Below are positions 26,516-35,310 of a DNA stretch of 64,000 nucleotides, piece after piece. Every line of letters begins with the position of its first letter. Position 1 is the first letter of the stretch. The stretch covers positions 186,001 to 250,000 of the forward strand of contig JAEXOU010000005.1 of the NCBI GenBank assembly GCA_023439125.1, in the 5' to 3' direction. A program made the position numbers and the translations under genes. The DNA is from Bacillota bacterium. Its GTDB lineage: Bacteria; Bacillota; Clostridia; Lachnospirales; Lachnospiraceae. The notes under the pieces were generated by a model that was not told where the DNA came from, ran no database searches, and saw only the letters and a program-made list of their open reading frames with translations.

Positions 26516-27589
26516 TTGCAGATTCTTATATCATTTATATTGTGTTTTTTTCCTATCCTATATATTTTACGTAAACTGAAACAGAATCGATTTTTACGTA
26601 AGGGTTTGCATCATCGGGGAGTCTTCTTGTCAGTAACGGCAATACTCTCTATGTTGACTGCATTATTTCGGAATTATATGATGGGATACGTCGTTTATGC
26701 AATCATATGTTATCTTATATTTGATTTTGTTTGCTTTCTATTGAAACATCTGAATCGAAAGATATATCACGCATTTCGTAGGATTACTGGTGATGGAATT
26801 GCTTTTTTCATTCTTGCAATCGTTGTTACAGCCTTAAGTAGTATGCATGTTAAAAAAATTATTGTTGTTAATTATGATGTGATATTAGAAAAGAAGATAT
26901 CAAAAGATATTCGTCTTATGTTAATTACAGATATGCATCTTGGAACTACAACGAATGAAGCGACCTTTCATCAAATTACGACCTGTGCAATGGAACAAAA
27001 ACCAGATTATATTATTTTAGGTGGGGATATCTTTGATGAAAGTACAAGTGATGAATTGCTTGAAATTGCATATCAGAAATTTTCTCAATTAGCGAATCAA
27101 TATAAGATTTACTATGTGCTTGGTAACCATGAGTATGTTCGTGGAGAGGTTGAGACACTTGTAGAACGAATGGAACAAATAGGGATTCATGTACTTATGG
27201 ATGAGGTAGAATTTGTTGATCAAAGCTTTTATCTCGTTGGCAGAAAGGATCGATATAATTCCATTGTATCGAAGAAGGACCGTTCTTCGTTGAAAGAATT
27301 AATGGGGCAGGTAAATTTAGAGTATCCAGTAATTCTAGTGGACCATCAGCCGGTTGAATTGAAAAGTGCGAAAGAACTTGGAGTGGACCTTGTGCTATCC
27401 GGACATACACATGCGGGACAGTTCTTTCCGATGTCCATCTTTGCATCTTTCTTAAATGAGAGACTTTATGGCTTAAGTAAAGAACAATCTTTTTACACGA
27501 TTGTTAGTTCTGGTATCGGAGTTTGGGGAATGGCAATGCGAAATGCGAGTAATTCAGAGATTGTAATCGTTGATTTATGCTCCCAATAG
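26516..27589 (+). CDS. Polytopic-membrane calcineurin-like metallophosphoesterase
   Basis: A 357-residue protein. Its N-terminal 120 residues form about four membrane helices. A YkuE/YaeI-type phosphoesterase domain follows, with TDMHLGT, GGDIFDE, GNHE and SGHTHAGQ, giving a complete dimetal site. The start appears to be TTG at 26516, with AAGGTGG about 9 nt upstream and no in-frame ATG near. A carboxypeptidase gene follows after 56 bp. The same pair of families occurs at 7129-9610 in the opposite order. A cell-envelope phosphate substrate is likely but unidentified. Confidence 0.85.
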   Translation: MQILISFILCFFPILYILRKLKQNRFLRKGLHHRGVFLSVTAILSMLTALFRNYMMGYVVYAIICYLIFDFVCFLLKHLNRKIYHAFRRITGDGIAFFILAIVVTALSSMHVKKIIVVNYDVILEKKISKDIRLMLITDMHLGTTTNEATFHQITTCAMEQKPDYIILGGDIFDESTSDELLEIAYQKFSQLANQYKIYYVLGNHEYVRGEVETLVERMEQIGIHVLMDEVEFVDQSFYLVGRKDRYNSIVSKKDRSSLKELMGQVNLEYPVILVDHQPVELKSAKELGVDLVLSGHTHAGQFFPMSIFASFLNERLYGLSKEQSFYTIVSSGIGVWGMAMRNASNSEIVIVDLCSQ

Positions 27590-27645
27590 GAATAATCTAT
27601 TGATTCTAAAATAAAATGAATTAAGGATTACCATAAGGATATGCT

Positions 27646-29022
27646 ATGAAGTTAGGAATGAAAGAAAAGTTTGAGGCAGAAAGCATTGAAAAACGGATAC
27701 AACGTATAAAAAGAAAACAATATCAGATGTTCGGTGTTATAGCTGTTTTGATCTGCATGGGTATAGGTAGTTTTTCAAGTAAGAGTAAGATGGTAGAGAA
27801 GATGAACTTATTCTTAAGCTTACCAACAGAGAGTGAGCATTCGAATATTGTTGAGTTATCGAACGGTGAAGAATCAACGAGAAACGAGGAGATACAAGAA
27901 ATACAAGATACACCAATACCAATTGAAACACAAGATAAACAGCTTTTTACTCTTAACGCCCTTTCTGCATGCTTAATGGATGCTTCGAATGGGCGTGTTC
28001 TATATGCAAAAGATGCCTATAAGGAAATGCCAATGGCCAGTACGACAAAGATTATGACATTGCTCGTTGTTCTTGAAAATGCCAAATTAGATGAGATAGT
28101 GACAGTATCAAAGAATGCTGCATGTCAACCAGATGTACAGTTAAATATAAATACTGGTGAACAATATGTCCTAGGTGATTTACTCTACTCTTTGATGCTA
28201 GAAAGTCATAATGATACAGCCGTAGCAATTGCAGAGCATGTTGGTGGTTCTGTCGATGAATTTTGTGACATGATGACAAAACGCGCAAAAGATTTAGGGG
28301 CAGAGCATACTCAGTTTAAGACTCCAAATGGATTAGATGCAGATGGTCATTATACGACTGCAAGAGATTTATCCTTAATTGCGAGTTATGCGATTACGAA
28401 CAAAGAATTTTGTAAGATAATTAAGACACAGACTTATCAGTTTGATTCCATCGATAAAAAACGTTCATTTACGGTCAATAATAAGAATCGTTTTTTATAT
28501 ATGATGGAAGGAGCATTGGGAATTAAAACTGGCTATACGGGAAAAGCAGGCTATTGCTTTGTAGGGGCAATCAATAGCAATGGAAAAACCTTAGTTAGTA
28601 CAGTACTAGGTTCTGGTTGGCCACCGAGAAAAGAATTGAAGTGGACAGATACAAGGAAATTAATGAATTATGGCTTAGATAATTATGAAGTATCCTTCTT
28701 ATTTAATCATATCCAACAAGATGAAATTGTAGAAATACCAAGAACACTTCCAGTAATTGAAGGTAAAACAACAACAGTAAAGATTCGTCCAGAATCTGAT
28801 ATTCGAAATGAAAAAATGCTAATGAGAGAAGATGAGACTGTTACAATGCAGCTTTCGTTAGATGACTACATAATTGCACCATGCAAAGAAGGTACTTTCG
28901 TTGGTAACTTGACATATTTTATCAATGGTGAAGTATATCAAAGTATTCCAATTGTTACAACAGAGGAAGTCCAAGATTATGATTTTTGGTTCCTATTTCA
29001 TAAACTAATCACGATATGGTAA
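27646..29022 (+). CDS. D-alanyl-D-alanine carboxypeptidase (DacF-like, S11 family), second copy
   Basis: A 458-residue penicillin-binding protein with S132-T-T-K135, S187-H-N189 and K294-T-G296. The SxN motif carries His in the middle, where the other copy has Ala. A basic N terminus and a membrane segment (about 28-42) are followed by a Glu/Ile-rich spacer (about 60-98). The C-terminal PBP5-like domain ends in an aromatic segment (YDFWFLFHKL) that may lie against the membrane, comparable to the DYFSLLIHKYF end of the first copy. It trims pentapeptides on the outer face. Confidence 0.9.
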   Translation: MKLGMKEKFEAESIEKRIQRIKRKQYQMFGVIAVLICMGIGSFSSKSKMVEKMNLFLSLPTESEHSNIVELSNGEESTRNEEIQEIQDTPIPIETQDKQLFTLNALSACLMDASNGRVLYAKDAYKEMPMASTTKIMTLLVVLENAKLDEIVTVSKNAACQPDVQLNINTGEQYVLGDLLYSLMLESHNDTAVAIAEHVGGSVDEFCDMMTKRAKDLGAEHTQFKTPNGLDADGHYTTARDLSLIASYAITNKEFCKIIKTQTYQFDSIDKKRSFTVNNKNRFLYMMEGALGIKTGYTGKAGYCFVGAINSNGKTLVSTVLGSGWPPRKELKWTDTRKLMNYGLDNYEVSFLFNHIQQDEIVEIPRTLPVIEGKTTTVKIRPESDIRNEKMLMREDETVTMQLSLDDYIIAPCKEGTFVGNLTYFINGEVYQSIPIVTTEEVQDYDFWFLFHKLITIW

Positions 29023-29097
29023 AATGTCGAATTAAACAGGAAAAGAAAGACTATTTATCGACAAATCGCTGAAATTATAAATCTTTTACGGAAACTA

Positions 29098-29126
29098 TTG
29101 CCAAGTAGATAAGATAGTACTAGAAT
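29098..29126 (+). promoter_or_regulatory. Promoter of the SulP transporter gene
   Basis: TTGCCA (29098-29103), 17 bp, TAGAAT (29121-29126), about 40 nt before the start codon. Confidence 0.6.
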
Positions 29127-29169
29127 TTGTGTGTTTGTTAAAAAACACAGAAATGGAGTTTAAAGTACA

Positions 29170-30822
29170 ATGGAAAAAATAAAGCCAAAGCTATTTAGTG
29201 TTATGAAAAACTATAGTGGGCAACAGTTGATGAAAGATATGATGGCTGGAATAATTGTCGCAATTATTGCCTTACCGTTATCGATTGCATTTGCACTTGG
29301 ATGTGGTGTTCCAGCGGAACGTGGGATTTATTCAGCAATTATCTCAAGTATCTTAGTAGCAATCCTTGGAGGAAGTCGAGTACAAATTACTGGACCAACT
29401 GGAGCATTTATTATAATCACACAAGGTATTATTAATGGTTATGGTATGAATGGATTAATGATTGCAACAGTTATGGCAGGAGTAATGTTAATTTTGATGG
29501 GGCTATTTAAGTTTGGGCGTATGATTAAATATATCCCAGCACCCATTACCATTGGATTTACTGGTGGTATAGCGATTACGATTTTTACGCTTGAAATAAA
29601 AGACTTTTTAGGTCTGACAATTGATAAAATGCCAACGAATTTCTTTGCAAAATGGATGGTATACTTTTCACATTTATCTCAGATTAATTGGAGTGGAGTA
29701 TTACTTGGAGTATTATGTATTGTAATTTTGGTAATTTGGCCAAAGATTAATAAAGTAATACCGAATTCTTTGATTGTATTGGTAGTTGGTACCGCCATTG
29801 CGTACTTTGCTAAATTGGATGTGAAAACACTTGGTATGATTAACAAAACACTTAGTATTACAGGCTTTGAAGCAATCACATTAGATGATTTCTTTGCTTT
29901 AATGCAACCGGCATTTACAATCGCTATCTTAGTTGCAATGCAAGCACTCTTGTCTGCTGTTGTTACAGATGGAATGATTAACTCAAGACACCGTGCGAAT
30001 ATGGAATTAATAGCACAGGGGGTAGCAAATAGTGTTCTAGGAATCTTCGGTTGTATTCCTGCAACAGGTGGTGTCGCAAGGTCAATTGCAAATGCGAAAA
30101 ACAATGGTAGAACACCAATTGCAGCAATTTTTCATGGACTAACTTTATTTTTCTTTCTTATGGTATGTATGCCACTCATTCAGTATGTACCACTTTGTGT
30201 ACTCGCAGCAATTTTGATTGTTGTGTCCTATAACATGTTTAACATTAAAGCTTTTCTTTCTTATAGAAAAGCACCTAAGTCCGATTTGGCAGTATTACTG
30301 GCATCTTGTATTCTAACTTTTGCTTTTGATTTAGTTCTCGCGATTGAAGTAGGTATAGTGATGTCCTGTGTTTTATTTATGAAACGAATGGCAGATGTAA
30401 CTGAAGTGAAGGGTTGGAAATATCTTCATTCAGTCGATAGTATTGATGAAGAAAATGACCCGGAAGCATTAAATCTGAAAGAAGTTCCAGAGAATACACT
30501 TGTATTCGAGGTGTCAGGACCAATGTTCTTTGGCGCTGCGGATAAGTTAATCCAATTGACAGAGGTAATCGATGAAAAGGTTCAAGTAGTAATTATTCGA
30601 ATGCGGAGTGTTCCAGCAATCGATGCTACAGCTATGAACCATTTGATGAAGATTCAACAAAGACTAAAAGAACATCAGATCACAATGATTTTTTCTCATG
30701 TTCTTGAGCAACCGATGCAGGCAATGAGTAAGGCTGGATTTGTTGAAGAGGTTGGCATAGAGAATATATGTGATAACATTGATAGCGCACTATCACGCGC
30801 GTCAGAGATTTGTGCAGCATAA
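29170..30822 (+). CDS. SulP family anion transporter with STAS domain
   Basis: A 550-residue transporter. The membrane domain (about 20-410) opens with the SulP signature MAGIIVAIIALPLSIAFALG and GPTGAFIIITQGI. A cytoplasmic STAS domain (about 435-545) contains VFEVSGPMFFGAADKL and VPAIDATAMNHLMKI. SulP proteins carry sulfate, bicarbonate, dicarboxylates or molybdate. There is no sulfate-assimilation gene or carbonic anhydrase alongside, so the substrate is open. It is monocistronic. Confidence 0.92.
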   Translation: MEKIKPKLFSVMKNYSGQQLMKDMMAGIIVAIIALPLSIAFALGCGVPAERGIYSAIISSILVAILGGSRVQITGPTGAFIIITQGIINGYGMNGLMIATVMAGVMLILMGLFKFGRMIKYIPAPITIGFTGGIAITIFTLEIKDFLGLTIDKMPTNFFAKWMVYFSHLSQINWSGVLLGVLCIVILVIWPKINKVIPNSLIVLVVGTAIAYFAKLDVKTLGMINKTLSITGFEAITLDDFFALMQPAFTIAILVAMQALLSAVVTDGMINSRHRANMELIAQGVANSVLGIFGCIPATGGVARSIANAKNNGRTPIAAIFHGLTLFFFLMVCMPLIQYVPLCVLAAILIVVSYNMFNIKAFLSYRKAPKSDLAVLLASCILTFAFDLVLAIEVGIVMSCVLFMKRMADVTEVKGWKYLHSVDSIDEENDPEALNLKEVPENTLVFEVSGPMFFGAADKLIQLTEVIDEKVQVVIIRMRSVPAIDATAMNHLMKIQQRLKEHQITMIFSHVLEQPMQAMSKAGFVEEVGIENICDNIDSALSRASEICAA

Positions 30823-30878
30823 TAGGTATTTATGCTAAATGAGATGCTAATAACATAAGAGTATATAAATAATATATG

Positions 30879-30923
30879 AAGACATTCTTAGTAAGCAATT
30901 TACTAAATATGTCTTCTTTTTTT
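30879..30923 (+). terminator. Terminator after the SulP gene
   Basis: AAGACAT / ATGTCTT with an inner TTAGTAA / TTTACTAA pair, followed by CTTTTTTTT. Confidence 0.75.
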
Positions 30924-30950
30924 GTATCATAGGATTAGGGTGCCATGTCG

Positions 30951-31050
30951 TCATTTTGCACAAAGAAATGCTATGAGTATGAGGTGACAAACATAATTTA
31001 TCCGCAACACGCTTTCGCTTGAATGAAGTTCGTAACGGTACGTAAGGGTC
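30951..31050 (+). repeat. MITE-like repeat, truncated copy R3
   Basis: Begins TCATTTTGCACA and carries the core ACACGCTTTCGCTTGAATGA plus GTAACGGTACGTAAGGG. It stops just before the Fur-type operator region, so the right half is absent. Confidence 0.75.
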
Positions 31051-31060
31051 TATTGTTAAT

Positions 31061-31138
31061 TGAGAGTGATTCTCAAATAAGTCTTGACATGGTTACGTTC
31101 TTCCATTATACTTTAAAAGTAAATGAGAATTGTTATCA
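31061..31138 (+). promoter_or_regulatory. Promoter flanked by two Fur-type operators
   Basis: TGAGAGTGATTCTCA (31061-31075) and TGAGAATTGTTATCA (31124-31138) are 7-1-7 inverted repeats of the Fur type (the core form is TGATAAT-N-ATTATCA). Between them lie TTGACA (31084-31089) and TATACT (31107-31112) with a 17-bp spacer. The second operator covers the start site and the first lies upstream of the -35. Confidence 0.7.
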
Positions 31139-31169
31139 TAAAGCAATTGTATTAGAAGGGATTATGTGA

Positions 31170-31610
31170 ATGACAATCAACAAACAGGATAGCCAAGTAA
31201 TTAGTACGCTGAAACTACGTAAGGAACAGATATTAGCTAAGTTAAGCGAACAAGGGTATCGTATTACAAAACAAAGAAAGATTCTCATTGATATCATTTT
31301 AAATGGAAATTGCTTAAGCTGTAAAGAAATCCATGCTCAAGCAAGTCAATTAGATTCATCGATAGGAAAAGCAACCGTTTACCGAATGATAAAAACACTT
31401 GAGGGATTAGGAACAATTTCTAGAAACAATTTGTTCACAATAAAACAAGATCATGTAATAGATTTCGAAAAAGAAATGTTAATCGTGTTAAAAAGTAAGA
31501 ATACAATACAGTTATCTATGATGGAGTTAAAACCTATCATGGAAGAAGCTCTGCGTGTTAAGGGGTATCTTCATAGGGATGAAATTCAAAGAATCGTTAT
31601 AAAGAAATAA
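31170..31610 (+). CDS. Fur-family winged-helix protein lacking the metal-binding half
   Basis: A 146-residue protein whose N-terminal half is Fur-like: GYRITKQRKILIDII (about 29-43), CKEIHAQASQLDSSIGKATVYRMIKTLE (about 52-79; only its position is important here) and GTISRN. The C-terminal half has none of the HHHDH or CxxC metal-binding and dimerisation motifs of Fur, PerR or Zur; it ends in a short charged region with LKPIMEEALRVKGY. It may bind DNA without metal control or form a heteromer with a genuine Fur. Fur-type operators at its promoter imply iron-linked expression. DUF2325 follows in the same unit. Confidence 0.75.
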   Translation: MTINKQDSQVISTLKLRKEQILAKLSEQGYRITKQRKILIDIILNGNCLSCKEIHAQASQLDSSIGKATVYRMIKTLEGLGTISRNNLFTIKQDHVIDFEKEMLIVLKSKNTIQLSMMELKPIMEEALRVKGYLHRDEIQRIVIKK

Positions 31611-31669
31611 GAACATAGAGAGTAATAAAGTAGAAAGAGATTAAGCAATAAATCAGTTGGAGGGAATTC

Positions 31670-31948
31670 ATGAGCATTGTAATCATTGGTGGAAATGAAA
31701 GAATGGAAAAACAATATAAGGAAATTTGCAAAGAGTATAAATGTAAAGCTAAAGTATTTACGAAAATGGCATCTAATTTAAAGGATCAGATTGGTACACC
31801 TGATCTGATGATATTGTTTACATCAACGGTATCCCATAAGATGGTTCGATGTGCAATTTCTGAATCTGAGAAGAATGACATTGTAATTGAACGTTCCCAT
31901 AGTAGCAGTGCAAGTGCATTACGTACAATTTTAGAAGGATATCAATAG
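31670..31948 (+). CDS. DUF2325 family protein
   Basis: A 92-residue protein with the DUF2325 pattern: IVIIGGNERMEKQYKEIC at the N terminus, CKAKVFTKM, PDLMILFTSTVSHKMV (about 44-59) and ERSHSSSASALRTIL near the C terminus. The family is common in Firmicutes and often lies near iron-transport or Fur-controlled genes; its biochemical role is unknown. It shares the iron-type promoter 60 bp after the Fur-like gene and has a GGAGGG ribosome binding site. Confidence 0.85.
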   Translation: MSIVIIGGNERMEKQYKEICKEYKCKAKVFTKMASNLKDQIGTPDLMILFTSTVSHKMVRCAISESEKNDIVIERSHSSSASALRTILEGYQ

Positions 31949-31981
31949 TTAATAGGGAATAAATTACCTAGAAGATGTGTG

Positions 31982-32010
31982 TTGACGGATACATACTCTT
32001 ATGTTATTAT
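31982..32010 (+). promoter_or_regulatory. Promoter of the MATE gene
   Basis: TTGACG (31982-31987), 17 bp, TATTAT (32005-32010). It implies an unusually long leader of about 165 nt. Confidence 0.5.
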
Positions 32011-32049
32011 TCATATGTTCGTTTTATGGCGATTTCATTAAATATATCT

Positions 32050-32093
32050 TGGATAAGAAGGTTGGGGAACTAACTGGACTATCCATTTTTTTT
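32050..32093 (+). terminator. Candidate attenuator in the MATE leader
   Basis: TGGATA (32050-32055) pairs with TATCCA (32080-32085), followed by eight T residues. It lies about 90 nt before the start codon, inside the predicted leader. Confidence 0.4.
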
Positions 32094-32181
32094 GCCTTGT
32101 AAAATAAACTTCCTATGAGGAAAATGTTACATCGCAGAATAAGTTTGGAACATGAAATTCTGAATTACGAAAAGAGGTAAT

Positions 32182-33531
32182 ATGAAACAGATTGATTTAA
32201 CAAAAGGCTCTACAAGAAAGATTTTTATGCATTATTTATTGCCATCCATTAGTGCAACCTTAGTAACATCGATCTATATTCTAGCAGATACCATAATGAT
32301 TGGTAAGGGAGTAGGTCCCGATGGTATTGCAGCTTTAAATATCGTCTTACCAATTTTTGCTTTATTTTCTGGACTTGGTTTATTATTTGGTGTTGGTGGT
32401 TCTGTTTTAATGTCCGTTGCACAAGGCAGTAATGATTATGAATTAGGTAAAAAGTATTTCACAACAAGTACAATTTCTGTAGCAGTAACGTCCATCATCT
32501 TATTCATAGTTTTGCATACATTTTTAGACTCCGTATTGCATCTGTTAGGAACGACGGAAGTGACATTTTATCTTGCAAAGGAATACGCACTTATTATAGT
32601 AAATAGTACTCCGATTTTTATGTTCTCTTCAATGTTACAAGCATTTGTCCGTAATGATAAGAATCCTACACTTGCTATGATTGGAGTAATCTCTGGTGGT
32701 GTATCCAATATAATACTTGATTATATATTCATTTATGAACTGAATTTAGGAATGAGTGGTGGTGCTATCGCTACTGTACTTGGTAGTACAATAACAGTAG
32801 CAATTTTAATTACTCATTTTTTTCATAAATCAAATACACTAAAGCTGGTACGTCATGGATTTAGTAAAGAAAGACTTGCAAGAGTCGTAACGAATGGGTT
32901 CTCAAGCTTCTTAGTTGAGATGACAAATGGTGTTGTAACATTACTATTTAACATTCAGCTCGTGAAATATATTGGTGATATCGGTATTACTGTATATAGT
33001 ATTATAGCAAACAGCTCTATCGTAGTATTATCATTGGCCAATGGTATTGCGCAAGCAGCTCAGCCCATTCTTGCAGTTAATTATGGAGCAGGTAAGAAGA
33101 AGCGTGTGTCAGAGGTACAAAAGCTTGGTATGGTTTGTACTACAATGATTGGGATAATGATTGTATTCGCTGGAGTTTTATTTCCGAAGGTCATTACTCA
33201 TATTTTTATTCATGCGACAGATGAGATTTTAACATTAGCGGTTCCAGCAATCCGTACGTATTTTGTAGCATTTATCTTTGTGAATCTAAATGTTTTTGGT
33301 AGTAACTATTTTCAATCAGTTATGCAACCACAATATGCAATGGGAATTACATTATTGCGTGGGATTATATTAAGCAGCGGTTTTGTTTTGATATTACCAG
33401 CTTTTTTAGGTGCGCATGGAATTTGGCTTGCAATCCCATTGGCAGAAGCATTAACGTTCCTTATCGTTTATGTATTGTTACAACGAGAAAAGAAGACAAC
33501 AGGTGTAAAAGTGCTTATGAAAGAAGCCTGA
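32182..33531 (+). CDS. MATE family efflux transporter
   Basis: A 449-residue, 12-helix Na+/H+-coupled multidrug and toxin extrusion protein of the MepA/NorM type. The N terminus TRKIFMHYLLPSISATLV leads into DTIMIGKGVGPDGIAALNIV, and a second repeat begins near residue 235. The ribosome binding site is AAAGAGG, 5-6 nt before the ATG. It stands alone, with its own promoter. Substrates cannot be predicted. Confidence 0.9.
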   Translation: MKQIDLTKGSTRKIFMHYLLPSISATLVTSIYILADTIMIGKGVGPDGIAALNIVLPIFALFSGLGLLFGVGGSVLMSVAQGSNDYELGKKYFTTSTISVAVTSIILFIVLHTFLDSVLHLLGTTEVTFYLAKEYALIIVNSTPIFMFSSMLQAFVRNDKNPTLAMIGVISGGVSNIILDYIFIYELNLGMSGGAIATVLGSTITVAILITHFFHKSNTLKLVRHGFSKERLARVVTNGFSSFLVEMTNGVVTLLFNIQLVKYIGDIGITVYSIIANSSIVVLSLANGIAQAAQPILAVNYGAGKKKRVSEVQKLGMVCTTMIGIMIVFAGVLFPKVITHIFIHATDEILTLAVPAIRTYFVAFIFVNLNVFGSNYFQSVMQPQYAMGITLLRGIILSSGFVLILPAFLGAHGIWLAIPLAEALTFLIVYVLLQREKKTTGVKVLMKEA

Positions 33532-33532
33532 C

Positions 33533-33713
33533 ATCTTTTTGCACAAAGAAATGTTATGAGTATGTGATGACAAACATAATTTATCCGTAATACACTTTCA
33601 CTTGAATGAAGTTCTAAGGGGTACGTAAGGACCTAAAATACAGGCCCTTACATGCCGACGACTTCATAATAGTATTCTCATTAATTATTGCTTGTCATCT
33701 TATTTTTATCAAG
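33533..33713. repeat. MITE-like repeat, copy R4
   Basis: Near full length. It starts with a decayed end (TCTTTTTGCACA). The core AAGGACCTAAAATACAGGCCCTT forms the central hairpin (positions about 33627-33649; each arm under 10 bp). The inner arms are GATGACAAACATAA and TTGCTTGTCATC. It separates the convergent MATE and Crp/Fnr genes. Confidence 0.75.
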
Positions 33714-33718
33714 GATAT

Positions 33719-34417
33719 TTATGGACAAGCTTCTGCACATTCTGTTAATCGCTCTAAATCTAGTAAACGAAAGTTATTCTTATGATAGTCAATAATACCT
33801 TCTTCTCGCATACGTCCCAATTCTCGGCTCATACTTGGACGAGAGACGTTTAAATAATCGGCAAGTTCATTGCGATTCATTGTTATGGCAAATTTATCAC
33901 AGTTATTTCTTTGCTTTTCACTGAGAAGGTAGGTGGCTAATTTTTCTCTCATTCCCTTCAACATCAGTAATTCCATTTTTTGATTTAGAACATAATTTTT
34001 ATCACCAAGTAGTAACATCATATTAAATATCAACCGAGTATGAAAACCACATACATTCGAGCATGGTTTCATGATTTTCTGATAAGAAAATTTGAGAAGT
34101 ACGGTCGGTTCTTTTGTTCGAACAGTAACTGGTGAAATGCGATGACTAGTACATACAATTCCTTCTCCAAACATATGAGAGGGACCAAGAATTGCGATGA
34201 TATGGCGACTGCCAGAATACGTTTCTTTCATGAGTTCAACACTTCCTTCTAGTATAATGTAAACGTAATTGACTTGATCACCTGACAGAATAACATAGTC
34301 ATCTGCATTGCAACGATAGGGAGAGAGAGCAAAACATTGCATGATATGTTCTATGTCTTCAAAGGATATTCCTTTAAAAAGTGGACATTGTAATAAACTA
34401 TTTTTGAAAATCTTCAT
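33719..34417 (-). CDS. Crp/Fnr family transcription regulator
   Basis: A 232-residue regulator. The N-terminal cyclic-nucleotide-binding-like beta-roll (about 20-120) contains GSVELMKETYSGSRHIIAIL and GPSHMFGEG. A dimer helix follows, then a C-terminal winged helix (about 150-215) with the recognition segment NRNELADYLNVSRPSMSREL. No N-terminal Fe-S Cys cluster of the Fnr type is obvious; three scattered Cys lie in the sensor half, so the signal is unknown. The start at 34417 is supported by AGAAAGGGG 5 nt upstream. It is divergent from a hemerythrin gene, with a palindromic operator between them. The same operator precedes hcp, so a role in nitrosative or oxidative stress is the best guess. 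Confidence 0.88.
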   Translation of the reverse strand: MKIFKNSLLQCPLFKGISFEDIEHIMQCFALSPYRCNADDYVILSGDQVNYVYIILEGSVELMKETYSGSRHIIAILGPSHMFGEGIVCTSHRISPVTVRTKEPTVLLKFSYQKIMKPCSNVCGFHTRLIFNMMLLLGDKNYVLNQKMELLMLKGMREKLATYLLSEKQRNNCDKFAITMNRNELADYLNVSRPSMSRELGRMREEGIIDYHKNNFRLLDLERLTECAEACP

Positions 34418-34478
34418 ATAAGCCCCTTTCTGGTAGTAATAACATTGTAACATGAAAATTAAAATCATACACAATATA

Positions 34479-34496
34479 TTGTAGCTATAGCTACTG
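34479..34496. promoter_or_regulatory. Crp/Fnr-type palindromic operator of the hemerythrin gene
   Basis: TTGTAGCTATAGCTACTG contains the perfect palindrome GTAGCTATAGCTAC (34481-34494). Its centre is 41.5 bp upstream of the start predicted from the -10 TATACT (34517-34522), the class II activator position. The same motif lies at 50603-50620. Confidence 0.75.
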
Positions 34497-34516
34497 AATT
34501 AATCTTTTCTTGAAGT

Positions 34517-34522
34517 TATACT
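34517..34522 (+). promoter_or_regulatory. -10 element of the hemerythrin promoter
   Basis: TATACT with no good -35. This suits an activator-dependent promoter with the palindrome at 34479-34496. Confidence 0.55.
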
Positions 34523-34569
34523 AGTAATATCGGAAAAGTTTATTGATGGATATTGAAAGGAGCGTTTCA

Positions 34570-35124
34570 ATGAATAGTGTACAGATAATGATGGAGGAAC
34601 ATCAGAATATTCTTCGTATGGTAAAGGTAATTCGTAAGGCTTGCTTTCTCATATATGAGAAGAAGCAAATGAATGATAAGGATTTCGAGCAGATGATAGA
34701 CTTTATTCGCTCTTATAGCGATAAACATCATCATGGAAAAGAGGAGAAAATCTTTTTTAAGCAAATGCAAGAACATTTAGGACATATCGGAGAAAATCTA
34801 ATTACTCATGGTATGTTAGTAGAGCACGATCTTGGCCGTCTTCATATGAATGAATTAGTAGCTGCAATTGACCGTGTGAAAGCTGGCGATGAAGAAAGCT
34901 TTCTTGATGTAATTGCAAATGCTATTTCCTACACTCACCTAATTGAACGTCATATCAAAAAGGAAGATGATTTAATATATCCATTTGGTGAGAAGAATCT
35001 TAGCCAAGAGGTTGTAAATCAGATTAATACAGATACTATGAAGTTTGAAAATGAAGCACAGAAAGCTGGTACTCAAAATAAGTACCTTAACATCTTGTCC
35101 GAACTTGAAAGAAAGTATTGTTAA
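34570..35124 (+). CDS. Hemerythrin-like diiron protein
   Basis: A 184-residue four-helix hemerythrin-domain protein. The iron-ligand pattern is visible: EEHQNIL (first His, about residue 11), HHHGKEE (about 56-62), MLVEHDL (about 83) and HLIERHIKKEDDLIYP (about 124-139). It lacks a fused domain. Such proteins bind O2, NO or peroxide, or supply iron for Fe-S repair. The ATG at 34570 is chosen for AAGGAG 7 nt upstream; the in-frame ATG at 34543 is less likely. It is divergent from, and probably activated by, the neighbouring Crp/Fnr regulator. Confidence 0.85.
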   Translation: MNSVQIMMEEHQNILRMVKVIRKACFLIYEKKQMNDKDFEQMIDFIRSYSDKHHHGKEEKIFFKQMQEHLGHIGENLITHGMLVEHDLGRLHMNELVAAIDRVKAGDEESFLDVIANAISYTHLIERHIKKEDDLIYPFGEKNLSQEVVNQINTDTMKFENEAQKAGTQNKYLNILSELERKYC

Positions 35125-35194
35125 GTGAGAACCTTTCTGCTTTTGGTAAGGTTGGTAGAGCACAAGTAATATATAGTTGTCCTGCCATTAGTTT

Positions 35195-35228
35195 GTGAGT
35201 GTGAAGGGAGGGGGGACTTCACACTCAC
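35195..35228 (-). terminator. Hairpin at the 3' end of the surface-protein operon
   Basis: GTGAGTGTGAAG pairs perfectly with CTTCACACTCAC over a purine-rich 10-nt loop. It lies between the convergent hemerythrin and surface-protein genes. No T tract is present. Confidence 0.55.
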
Positions 35229-35310
35229 AGAGTGTATGAACATTGGTTCTAATGTCTTTCAGGTATATATACTAACAGATGGTTTCATCTTAATATCATG
35301 GAATATTGTA

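Noticed and set aside
32015..32041. 8-codon leader peptide of the MATE gene
   Set aside because: The ATG lies at or before the predicted transcription start and has no ribosome binding site.
34437..34449. Class II autoregulation of the Crp/Fnr gene by the same operator
   Set aside because: A minus-strand TACAAT gives an operator distance of about 50.5 bp, not 41.5. Direct activation is not supported, though repression or other control is not excluded.
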